Of a stretch of DNA of 64,000 nt, positions 8,679 to 16,765 are shown piece by piece. A program made the position numbers and the translations under genes. Numbering within the stretch: the first letter of the stretch is position 1; the number at the start of each line of letters is the position of its first letter. Source of the DNA: CAYVUI01 sp964454745 (GTDB lineage: Bacteria; Planctomycetota; Phycisphaerae; Sedimentisphaerales; Anaerohalosphaeraceae); NCBI GenBank assembly GCA_964454745.1, contig CAYVUI010000002.1:34037-98036 (forward strand). Reading direction: 5' to 3'. Under the pieces are notes generated by a model. It had not been told where the DNA came from and did no database searches. It worked only from the letters and a program-made list of their open reading frames with translations.

Positions 8679-9080
8679 ATAGTTAATAGATGAAGAAAAG
8701 TGTGGTTCTTTTCGACGTTTATATTTTAAAAAGCAATTATATATTTATTACCTTCATGTGTCATATTTGAACCACTTCAGTTTCTTCACTTCTTTATAGA
8801 TTCCGGCGCCATGCCGGGGAACAGTTTTTTAGCTGTTCAAGATGTAAAATGTGTATTTTTGTTCGTTTTGGCGTCTAATGATGCGCATTTACAGCGTAAA
8901 AAAACGTGTTTTTTGCATGAGAAGTTCGCTCTCTGGCCATTACATATATGGTTTTTTTGAACGTGTAACCAGAGGGATTTGCTCAGATAGCTGAAGTTAC
9001 AGCACTTATTGATTTGGTAATTCAAGCGGGTCGGAGACGAACCTGAGCGAATGCCTGAAAAATTAGAAAGGAGTATTACA
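8679..9080 (+). promoter_or_regulatory. Long structured 5' leader of pseudopilin gene
   Basis: No gene is found here. By eye the RNA can form: a long interrupted helix between 8692-8708 and 8769-8787 (GAAGAAA/TTTCTTC plus AGTG-GGTTC/GAACCACT); CCGGC-gccat-GCCGG (8803-8817); GAACAG/CTGTTC (8819-8838); and CTCTGG...TTACA pairing with TGTAA-CCAGAG (8931-8974, with a three-base bulge). None is followed by a T-run, so this is not a simple terminator or attenuator. It matches no riboswitch consensus I can recall. The ribosome site AAAGGAG is at the 3' end. Confidence 0.45.
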
Positions 9081-10070
9081 ATGAAAAAGAGAGGTTTTAC
9101 CCTGATTGAGCTGCTGGTCGTAATCGCGATCATCGCAATGCTCATGGCGATCCTGATGCCGGCACTGGGCCGCGTCAAAAGGCTCGCACAACGGATCGTG
9201 GACGCATCTCACGTTCGCGGTATGGGACAAGGTACATTGATCTACGCACAGGAAAACGACGATGAGTTCCCGATTTCCGGCGGAAGAGGTACTGATCAAT
9301 GGACAACGTTACAGGCGCCGACTTACAACCCGCAACAGAGTGATTATTGGGACAAGCCCGATTTCGACTGGACGGGTCAACAAGATATGACCATTGGCTC
9401 CTGCCTTTACCTTCTGATTCGTTACGCGGACCTGTCTCCGGGCCTGTTCATCTGCCCCAGTTCAGATGAAACCGAGTTTGAAGGTCTGGATTCCAATGGT
9501 GATGGGCCAGAGGAAGACGAAACCGAAATCGTTGAAATGTGGGATTTTGGGGATAAGCCAGTTCTGCATTACAGCTATGCTTACCAAAATCCTTTCTTTC
9601 AGACAAATTTCCCGGTAAATCCTTTGAACGGAAGTTCAGCTTCAGGTATGGCTGTATTTGCTGACAAAAATCCCTGGTATGATGCTGACTTAACAGAATC
9701 TGCAAGCGTTCCCCCTGATGACGAAGACTATAAGCTGTATGTTACTCTTATTAACCTGAGCAACTCTTCGAATACCAACAGTTGGGACAGCGTTCCCAAG
9801 GAAGAGATCGAAACCGGTAACTCCGGCAACCACCTGCGTGAAGGTCAGAACGTTGTCTATATGGACAACCACACATCCTTTGAGCGTCGTTCAGATGTAG
9901 GTGTTGAAAATGATAACATCTATACCTTCCAGCCTCCGCAGAATGCACCTGGATTCAGCGTCCAGGACAAACGGCAGGGCTGGGGCGAGGGTGATTCCAG
10001 CACTGGCGGTATTTCAGCAACGGACCAAGACAACAACCTCGTCAATGATGAGGAAAGAGCCAACCACTAA
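9081..10070 (+). CDS. Type II secretion-type pseudopilin (prepilin-like N-methylation protein)
   Basis: 329 residues from the ATG at 9081 with AAAGGAG upstream. The N-terminus MKKRGFTLIELLVVIAIIAM is the class III prepilin signal: cleavage after Gly-5, methylated Phe, Glu at +5, and a hydrophobic helix. The rest is a periplasmic domain with WD-rich and Asp/Glu-rich segments, ending in a prolyl-free acidic tail. The layout (pilin helix, H-X9-type start of domain, cytochrome-like absence of heme motifs) is that of the very numerous planctomycete pseudopilins, whose roles are mostly unknown. No secretion genes are adjacent; a pilT-type motor lies 33 kb away. An intrinsic terminator follows, so it is probably monocistronic. 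Confidence 0.88.
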   Translation: MKKRGFTLIELLVVIAIIAMLMAILMPALGRVKRLAQRIVDASHVRGMGQGTLIYAQENDDEFPISGGRGTDQWTTLQAPTYNPQQSDYWDKPDFDWTGQQDMTIGSCLYLLIRYADLSPGLFICPSSDETEFEGLDSNGDGPEEDETEIVEMWDFGDKPVLHYSYAYQNPFFQTNFPVNPLNGSSASGMAVFADKNPWYDADLTESASVPPDDEDYKLYVTLINLSNSSNTNSWDSVPKEEIETGNSGNHLREGQNVVYMDNHTSFERRSDVGVENDNIYTFQPPQNAPGFSVQDKRQGWGEGDSSTGGISATDQDNNLVNDEERANH

Positions 10071-10104
10071 CTGGATCGTTTTAATCTTTGTTGATAGAAA
10101 TGAC

Positions 10105-10135
10105 AAAAGCCGGTTCGTATGAGCCGGCTTTTTTT
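10105..10135 (+). terminator. Intrinsic terminator after pseudopilin gene
   Basis: AAAAGCCGG (10105-10113) pairs with CCGGCTTTT (10124-10132), with a T-run through 10135. Confidence 0.85.
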
Positions 10136-10209
10136 ATGCCTGCTTGCCAATCCCTTGTTTGCCGATATAATGGAACTGGATTACAAGGTAAAGCTTGAAC
10201 GGACAAGTA

Positions 10210-10929
10210 ATGCAAAATCAGGACCGCTGGCAACCCGGTAAATTTATACTGAGCGATGGAAGGCTTATCCCTTCCAAAGAGATCTCTCCCCTTTCACAAA
10301 TTACGGCGACACTGCAATCCCGGGTATACCAGTTTCTGATCGAAATACACGTCTCGGGCCGGATTCTGGACCTCGGCTGCGGTGAAGTGCCGCTTTACGA
10401 ATTATACCGTGACAGGGTGTCGGATATCTGCTGTGTAGACTGGCCTAATTCCCTGCACAAAAATATTCATCTCGACCATGAGTTTGATCTGAACGAACCG
10501 ATTGGCCTCGAAGACAATTCTTTCGACACCATTCTCGCTACGGACCTTTTAGAACACATCCGAAAGCCCGCGGACCTGTTCCGGGAAATGGCAAGACTTT
10601 TGGCCCCGCAGGGAAAACTGATTTTGACAACGCCGTTTCTGTACTGGATTCATGAAGAACCTCACGATTTCCACCGCTATACCTCCTTTATGCTGGAAGA
10701 ACTCTGCCGACAGAACAATCTCGAAGTGGTATTTCTTGAACCCTACGGCGGCGGCATTCACGTATTGATGGACCAGAAAGCAAAACTGCTGCGGCATAAA
10801 CCCGGATTACTGAAACTGCATAACTGGATATGTCTTAAGCTAATCAAAACGGGATTCGTACAAAAGCAGGCAAAGAAACACCAGAACCTGCTGCCGCTGG
10901 GCTACGGCCTTGTGGCTCAGAAAAAGTAA
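10210..10929 (+). CDS. Class I SAM-dependent methyltransferase
   Basis: 239 residues from the ATG at 10210; an in-frame TTG at 10195 preceded by AAGG is an alternative. The SAM-binding motif I (ILDLGCGEVPLYELY) is followed by an acidic strand-2 end (CCVDW) and by FDTILATDLLEHIRKPADLF, the motif II/post-II of the Methyltransf_11 family. PHDFHRYTSFML is a feature often seen in methyltransferases of glycan clusters. The acceptor is unknown. It converges on the minus-strand glycan genes that follow, and a modification role on a surface polysaccharide is an inference from that neighbourhood. Confidence 0.85.
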   Translation: MQNQDRWQPGKFILSDGRLIPSKEISPLSQITATLQSRVYQFLIEIHVSGRILDLGCGEVPLYELYRDRVSDICCVDWPNSLHKNIHLDHEFDLNEPIGLEDNSFDTILATDLLEHIRKPADLFREMARLLAPQGKLILTTPFLYWIHEEPHDFHRYTSFMLEELCRQNNLEVVFLEPYGGGIHVLMDQKAKLLRHKPGLLKLHNWICLKLIKTGFVQKQAKKHQNLLPLGYGLVAQKK

Positions 10930-10943
10930 ATCCGGCTTTCAAC

Positions 10944-12161
10944 TCAAAGTAATCGGCTGTAAAGGCTGATTAGTCTTTCATTTAGCTTGCTGATATCATA
11001 ATTCTCACGGACAAATTGGTGCCCTTTACGCCCCATCTCCGGCCACGTATCCGGATTCATTATCAGATACTCAAGCCGCTCGGTAATTGCATCTGAATCG
11101 CCTTCCGGGACCAAAAAGCCGCTTTGACCATCCAAAACACCATCCGGAATTCCATTGTGCAGTGTGGAAATCACCGGCAGGCCGCAGTACTGGGCCTCCT
11201 GGAGGACCAGGCCCTGGCCTTCACGATCGCCGTTTGAGGCTGTGACACTGGCAAGAACGAAAAGATCATTCTGATCGTAAAGTTCGACCACCCGGTCTTG
11301 CGAAACCGGACCGGTAAAAGTTACAAATTCGCTGATCCCCAGCTTTGCCGCGCACTGCTTCAACTCCTCAAGCAGTGGACCCTCGCCGGCGATTGTGTAA
11401 CGAAAATCGCAATTCTTCGCTTTCAGTTTCGCCACCGCTTCGAGGCAATAGCGTATTCCCTTCTTTTCGACCAGCCTGGCAACGGTCAGTATTTTCACTG
11501 TCCGACCCTGCTTGTACTCTCTTGGTCGATATCGAAAGCGGTCCGGGATCAGTCCTACGGGCAGGATTTCAATTTTATCCCCAGGGCAGCCTAGTTGTTT
11601 TGCCTGCTCGGCAGTAAAAGTTGTGTTTACGGTGAAAATATCCCCCCGTTCAAAAAGCGGCTGATAGAGATGGATGTTTTGCGGATCATTTGTGTTTACG
11701 TCATAGCCGTGGAATGTGCATACCAACTTGGTATTCAGCCCCGCCCCGACTGCCATTGCGCCGGCAACCCCCTGCCGGGCAAAATGACAGTGAACAATCT
11801 CCGCTTCCACGTTTCTTACTAACAGGGCTAACCGTATAATGTCATAATCAAAAGGAATCCTTTTGGTAAAAACATGCCAAAAAAGGCGTGTTTGAAAAAC
11901 AGGACAAGTCAATACCCCTTTAAATAGTATTGCAAGCAGGGTAAACCTTTTTTTCCACTTTCCCGACGGCAGCGACGCTGGAGTGCTCAAACAATCATAC
12001 AATCGATATTTTTCTACGGATGGCTGGGCTTGCTGATCACGGCCCCTGTGTGCAGCAAAAATCTTTACCTCGTGCCCTCGATCAATCAGACCGGTAACCT
12101 GGTCGAGCACAAACGTCTGCGAAAGAGAAGGGAACACATCCAGCACAAAAGCGATTTTCAT
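10944..12161 (-). CDS. GT4-family glycosyltransferase (WcaL/AmsK-like)
   Basis: 405 residues, two Rossmann domains of the GT-B fold. N-terminal FVLDVFPSLSQTFVLDQVTG is characteristic of the colanic-acid-type WcaL/AmsK transferases. The C-terminal half has ILTVARLVEKKGIRYCLEAV and the donor-binding E-x7-E region in REGQGLVLQEAQYCGLPVIS. It would transfer a nucleotide-activated sugar onto a lipid-linked glycan on the cytoplasmic side; the sugar is unknown. Its ATG overlaps the stop of the upstream methyltransferase gene by four bases (ATGA), so the two are translationally coupled in the minus-strand glycan operon. Confidence 0.88.
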   Translation of the reverse strand: MKIAFVLDVFPSLSQTFVLDQVTGLIDRGHEVKIFAAHRGRDQQAQPSVEKYRLYDCLSTPASLPSGKWKKRFTLLAILFKGVLTCPVFQTRLFWHVFTKRIPFDYDIIRLALLVRNVEAEIVHCHFARQGVAGAMAVGAGLNTKLVCTFHGYDVNTNDPQNIHLYQPLFERGDIFTVNTTFTAEQAKQLGCPGDKIEILPVGLIPDRFRYRPREYKQGRTVKILTVARLVEKKGIRYCLEAVAKLKAKNCDFRYTIAGEGPLLEELKQCAAKLGISEFVTFTGPVSQDRVVELYDQNDLFVLASVTASNGDREGQGLVLQEAQYCGLPVISTLHNGIPDGVLDGQSGFLVPEGDSDAITERLEYLIMNPDTWPEMGRKGHQFVRENYDISKLNERLISLYSRLL

Positions 12162-12922
12162 TTTTTTCTGCCATCCTTATCGCCTGTTATTAGCCAGTTC
12201 AGTATTTTTTTTGCGGCCTTTAAGGGATGGCGCATCGACCAGCCGAGTTTCTCACAGAACGCGTCTCGATTGGAATAAATAAACCAGCCCAGACGTTTCT
12301 CTCCTTTGCGATGCCAGACCCAAAGGGAGTATTTTTCAAATCCGTGTTTCTTCAGGTCACCCTCCAGGGACTCTTTTGTCTGCTTGTTGCAGTGCATCCC
12401 GCTGACCTCGGGAATGTGGTCCGTATCCTGCTCAAAATGTCCCGGTTCAAAAATGGGGGTATGCACAATAAAGATCCCGCCGGGCCGAAGTGCCTCGTAG
12501 ACCCGATCATACACCTGCTGCATTTCAGCATCGGGAATATGCTCGACCACATCCAGGGCAAAAACGACATCAAATCGATCCTGAAAATCCATATCCACGG
12601 CCTCGATCTCGATCAGTTCAATATTTTCCAGGCCCTGGGTCAATTCGCGGGTGATTTCTATCGCATTTGGACTGAAATCGATACCGGTAACCTGCCTGGC
12701 GCCCTGTTGGGCACAAAAATTTACGATCTCACCCCGCCCGCAGCCGATATCCAGCACAGATTTGCCCTTTACGGGAAGATGCCTGAGAAAGGGCACATAT
12801 CGCTGGTCGATCTGCCCCTTGCGAAATGAGTCAAAACCTGCGACAGACCGCTTTTCACTCTTGTCAACATCATTGGTGCCCAGGAAATACTCTCGCGTAT
12901 ACTTTTCCTTCAAATATCCCAT
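12158..12922 (-). CDS. UbiG-like SAM-dependent methyltransferase
   Basis: 254 residues from the ATG at 12922 (AAAGAG six bases upstream); a GTG at 12976 would add 18 residues with no ribosome site. Motif I is VLDIGCGRGEIVNFC, with the acidic GIDFSPNAIE after strand 2 and FDVVFALDVVEHIPD as motif II/III. HTPIFEPGHFEQDTDHIPE follows. It probably methylates a sugar or lipid-linked glycan together with the coupled glycosyltransferase; this is inferred from the operon, not from the sequence. A 20-30 residue Trp-rich tail is unassigned. Confidence 0.85.
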   Translation of the reverse strand: MGYLKEKYTREYFLGTNDVDKSEKRSVAGFDSFRKGQIDQRYVPFLRHLPVKGKSVLDIGCGRGEIVNFCAQQGARQVTGIDFSPNAIEITRELTQGLENIELIEIEAVDMDFQDRFDVVFALDVVEHIPDAEMQQVYDRVYEALRPGGIFIVHTPIFEPGHFEQDTDHIPEVSGMHCNKQTKESLEGDLKKHGFEKYSLWVWHRKGEKRLGWFIYSNRDAFCEKLGWSMRHPLKAAKKILNWLITGDKDGRKK

Positions 12923-12996
12923 AAAAACTCTTTCATCAGAACCGTAATTATAACCCTGATCATAATTCAAAAACACGATTTTTTAAAGATAAACTT

Positions 12997-14511
12997 TCAC
13001 TTGGGAATTGCTCCCAGTTTCTTCACAAAGACACTTAATACTTCCTGGATAATGCCGCGCAATCCAATCCCTGCGAAATGATCGAGAGTCCAGAGAGAAA
13101 CTACGTAACATACCAAGCACAGCCCGGCCGTAAGGAAAAATACTAAAATGCTCTCAGATGAATAAAACGCAAGACTTTTTACATACCCTACCGGGATGAC
13201 CATTCCAATACCTGCTGCAAAAAAGAATAGCAATACTTGACAAAGATGCATGAACTGGCCTTTTAATACTTTTAATACCGCCAATTGCCCCGGGATCAAA
13301 TTCAATAAGGAACTGAGCAATATTGCCCAACAGACTCCCTCTAGACCATAATTGGGAATCAGTAAAAAGATAAATAAAAATTGTGAAAAAAGCCGCATCA
13401 TAGAGAAGATAATGATGATGTACATCTTACCTATCGATTGAAATACAGGCCCTGTCGCTGCATTCACGGAGACAGACAGTCCATAGAAAGCAAGAATCTT
13501 AATTGGAAGTATCGCTGGCTGCCACTGCTCCTTCAAAAACAGGGATACCATATCATTCGCCATGAGGAAAATCAGGCTCGACAATGGAACCGAAATTAAC
13601 AGAGTTGTTTTCAGCACTTTGAGGTAAGCATCAAATATCCTCGGTGAGTCGTCCTGAATCATGGAATAGGCCGGAAAGGATACTTTTGAAATCACCTTGG
13701 TAATGTGTGTGAGAGGCATATTGGAAATTTGATACGAAAACCGGTAAATCCCCAGAGAACTGACACCCAGCATTCCCCAAACAACAAGGTCATCCCCCTG
13801 CATGACAAGAAAACTCAAAATCGTTCCAGCATAGATCCATTTGCCAAAACTGAGCAGGGGAACCATTTTGGACCATCGAAAATCGACCTTGGGCCGGTAG
13901 GAGTGAAGAAAAAAACTGAAAATACACCTGCAGCAATCTGAGGCCAACCTGCCCGAAACCAGGGCCCACACCTCTGCCCGCCAACAGGCGTGAAGAATAC
14001 TCACTGTAATCCCAATCAGTGAAGGCAAAGATCCGAGAATAAATTGTTTTTTAAAACGAAGTTCTTTATCAAAAAAAACTGTTCCGATATTGGTAAAACC
14101 ATGAAACAGAATACACAAACCAACCATTCTTATTAATATCACTGTCGTATTAATCTTCTCCGACGGGACTCTCAATCTGGCCAGATAAGGTGCCAATAGG
14201 AATAGCATCAGAAATAGAAGAATGGATCGCAGAATTTCAAGAGTCCAGCCGCTATTGAGCAAATCATCAATTCTTTGGGATTTTTGAATTAACGCTGCCC
14301 GCACACCTGTCTGGCTGAATTGCTCAAGAACACCAATCAGTAAAAGCCCTATACCAAAAAGCCCAAAATCCTCCTCGCTTAATAAATTCGCTAAAATAAA
14401 ATAACGTAGAAAACTCAATCCAAATACAAATATTTGAAATCCAAAAACCCATGCGGTTCCCTGAATGGATCGAGTCAATAAATCCGGAATTTTCTTAGGA
14501 TTTTCAGACAT
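12997..14511 (-). CDS. Wzx-type polysaccharide flippase (MOP superfamily)
   Basis: 504 residues with about 12-14 hydrophobic helices spread over the whole length. The N-terminus (LLTRSIQGTAWVFGFQIF, then ANLLSEEDFGLFGIGLLLIG) is typical of the polysaccharide synthase/O-antigen translocase branch including WzxC. It should flip an undecaprenyl-linked oligosaccharide across the inner membrane. It lies six bases from the amidotransferase gene and 74 bases upstream of the methyltransferase gene in the same minus-strand operon. No polymerase (Wzy) or chain-length gene is seen within the window. Confidence 0.88.
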   Translation of the reverse strand: MSENPKKIPDLLTRSIQGTAWVFGFQIFVFGLSFLRYFILANLLSEEDFGLFGIGLLLIGVLEQFSQTGVRAALIQKSQRIDDLLNSGWTLEILRSILLFLMLFLLAPYLARLRVPSEKINTTVILIRMVGLCILFHGFTNIGTVFFDKELRFKKQFILGSLPSLIGITVSILHACWRAEVWALVSGRLASDCCRCIFSFFLHSYRPKVDFRWSKMVPLLSFGKWIYAGTILSFLVMQGDDLVVWGMLGVSSLGIYRFSYQISNMPLTHITKVISKVSFPAYSMIQDDSPRIFDAYLKVLKTTLLISVPLSSLIFLMANDMVSLFLKEQWQPAILPIKILAFYGLSVSVNAATGPVFQSIGKMYIIIIFSMMRLFSQFLFIFLLIPNYGLEGVCWAILLSSLLNLIPGQLAVLKVLKGQFMHLCQVLLFFFAAGIGMVIPVGYVKSLAFYSSESILVFFLTAGLCLVCYVVSLWTLDHFAGIGLRGIIQEVLSVFVKKLGAIPK

Positions 14512-14517
14512 TTTCTT

Positions 14518-16530
14518 CTACAGTATACTCAGCAAGGTTTTCCCTGCAATAATCTTTTTCCACCATAATGCAAAACTGATAAAACGCCATAAAAGCATCA
14601 CATCCGTTTCCAAAAGCTTTTCATAATCCCGTATCACTGAAGTATAATCAACATAAGGATTATCTTTAACATCCTCAAAATGCTTTGCAGCCATTGGCTT
14701 ACAGGACAAAAACCAATCACGGTTATTAAATGGGAATCCCATCTTCTGCCGCCGCCAGACGATCCGCCTGGGCAACAGCGGCTCGATGGATTTTCGAAGA
14801 AGATACTTGGACCAGCCCCTATCAATCAGATATTCAATAGGAAGCTGATAAGTATAATCAATCAGCCTGTAATCCAGAAATGGGCTTCGCGGCTCTACAG
14901 GAACACCAAAATGGGAGCGATTTGAATTCCGCTGCCAGTAATTCATCAGCCAGTTGGTCATCATATCAATCAACATTTGCTCAAAATCAGTCGAATAGCC
15001 TTGACGTTCATCGAGTTGGCCAAATTCAGAGATTGACTTCAAATATTTGTGGCACGTATCCTTACCGAAAGGATTGAAAAGCGACACAAAACGATCCTTG
15101 GGCCATACCTTTCCCCGGCCCATGAGCAGCCCTGCAAACTGGCGTACTTTGGAAATCAGCCGATAATCATCCCAGCTATTCGATTTTCTGCGTAAAAAAA
15201 GATTTTTCATTACACCCGGAATATCACCCCGCTTTACCAGTGCCCGAAGATAGGCATTGAAACAATGGTCATATCCGCCAAGCAATTCATCGCCGCCGGC
15301 ACCAATCACCATCACTCGGAATCCACGCTCATAAGCGGAATGAAAATAAGCCTGAAAGACATGTGAATTCGCAAAATGGTACGGCTCTTCAAGAAGCGAG
15401 ACAAATTCATCCGCTACCTGCCAGAAATCCCGGTTTTGATGATGATGAATCCGATAATCAATTTTCCCGGGGTACATCTCATATAAGCTGCGAGCAAACG
15501 GTTCTTCATCACCTGCTGGATCATCAATTTTAACGGTATAACTTGTAATGTTCTGACCGAGTTCTCCAACCGCCAAGGCAACAAGCGAACTGGAATCCAT
15601 ACCCCCGCTCAGTGAAAAGGCGACCTTTGCATCCGCGCGGGCTCGAATTCGTACTGCATCTGTCAGTAGATTATCAAATTCGGCACATGCACTGGAAAAT
15701 GATATGTCTTTTTTAGTAAGGCGACTTGTGGGAATGAACCAATAACGCTTTGCAGACTTTTCAAGATTCATCGAACGCGTCTTTTGTCCGGCATCAATTG
15801 AAACCTGGCAAGCGGCCGGCAAAGTTCGAATACTATTCCAGAACGTTGTATTATCCAGATCCCGGAATCCGTATCGCAGGTAGTCATACGCAGCCTGTTT
15901 ATTAATTTCAAATACCCCATCAGGTGTAAGCGAGCGAATGGAACGTATTTCCGATGCCCAGTATAAGGTATTATTCACAAATGCGTAATAGAGCGGATTT
16001 TTTCCAATCCGATCTCTCGCAAGGATCAGTTTTCCCTTTCTCCCATCATAAAGAGCCAATGCCAGCGGGCCATTGAATTTCTCCAAAAACGTATCCGGCC
16101 AAAGCTCATAAGTAGCCAGTAATACTTCCGTATCGCAGCGCGTGCGAAAAATATAACCCTGCGATTCCAGTTGCTGGCGTAGTTCTACATAATTGTAAAT
16201 CTCACCGTTAAATGTCAGTACGACCTTCCTGTCACGGCTCCAAAACGGCTGGTGCCCCGCAGTTGTCAGGTCCACAATCGAAAAACGTCTGAAGCCAAGA
16301 CCGAGATTGTGTTCAAAAGCAGGTTCCTCCATGAGCGTTGGCAACTTAGCCTCAATTTCCGGCTGGGTTTGATCCGAGCTAAAAGCCCTCATCTCCCGGC
16401 TGTCTGTGTGAATCAGCGCAAATCCCTCATCATCAGGCCCGCGATGAGCGATCAATCGGGTCGCCCGCAAAAGCGGCCTCGGATCTCCGCAAAAACTGTC
16501 TAAATGGAAATAACCAACAATACCGCACAT
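14518..16530 (-). CDS. Asparagine synthase (glutamine-hydrolysing) family amidotransferase
   Basis: 670 residues. The start at 16530 is fixed by the catalytic Cys, which must follow Met (MCGIVGYF); the open frame continues upstream only to a TTG that would block it. The N-terminal Ntn glutaminase half shows LIAHRGPDDEG and LTFNGEIYNYVELR. The synthetase half has the PP-loop SLSGGMDSSSLVALAV for ATP, and GAGGDELLGGYDH. Enzymes of this type at the head of exopolysaccharide clusters often amidate a sugar acid rather than aspartate, so glycan amidation is a fair inference here. It is the first gene of the glycan operon and diverges from aconitase. Confidence 0.88.
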   Translation of the reverse strand: MCGIVGYFHLDSFCGDPRPLLRATRLIAHRGPDDEGFALIHTDSREMRAFSSDQTQPEIEAKLPTLMEEPAFEHNLGLGFRRFSIVDLTTAGHQPFWSRDRKVVLTFNGEIYNYVELRQQLESQGYIFRTRCDTEVLLATYELWPDTFLEKFNGPLALALYDGRKGKLILARDRIGKNPLYYAFVNNTLYWASEIRSIRSLTPDGVFEINKQAAYDYLRYGFRDLDNTTFWNSIRTLPAACQVSIDAGQKTRSMNLEKSAKRYWFIPTSRLTKKDISFSSACAEFDNLLTDAVRIRARADAKVAFSLSGGMDSSSLVALAVGELGQNITSYTVKIDDPAGDEEPFARSLYEMYPGKIDYRIHHHQNRDFWQVADEFVSLLEEPYHFANSHVFQAYFHSAYERGFRVMVIGAGGDELLGGYDHCFNAYLRALVKRGDIPGVMKNLFLRRKSNSWDDYRLISKVRQFAGLLMGRGKVWPKDRFVSLFNPFGKDTCHKYLKSISEFGQLDERQGYSTDFEQMLIDMMTNWLMNYWQRNSNRSHFGVPVEPRSPFLDYRLIDYTYQLPIEYLIDRGWSKYLLRKSIEPLLPRRIVWRRQKMGFPFNNRDWFLSCKPMAAKHFEDVKDNPYVDYTSVIRDYEKLLETDVMLLWRFISFALWWKKIIAGKTLLSIL

Positions 16531-16765
16531 AAACAATCAATTCTGATTGAAAGGAATACAATTTTTCATCTTTACCGATATATCGGATATCTCCTGCATC
16601 GGCAAATTCACCGCTAACGCTGAACAAAGCGTACCAGAATCGTCCGCTTTTCTCAATTCCGAACCTCTCTTCCGGATAAAATTTGATTTCACGCCCAAAA
16701 TCCGTATGATAGCTCTTTCGGAAAATGGATATCCAGTAGACAAAATTTCAAATTCAGGAAAGAAA

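Noticed and set aside
8679..9080. Cyclic-di-GMP (GEMM) riboswitch before the pseudopilin gene
   Set aside because: The conserved GGCAAACC and GACGCAAAGCC segments are absent.
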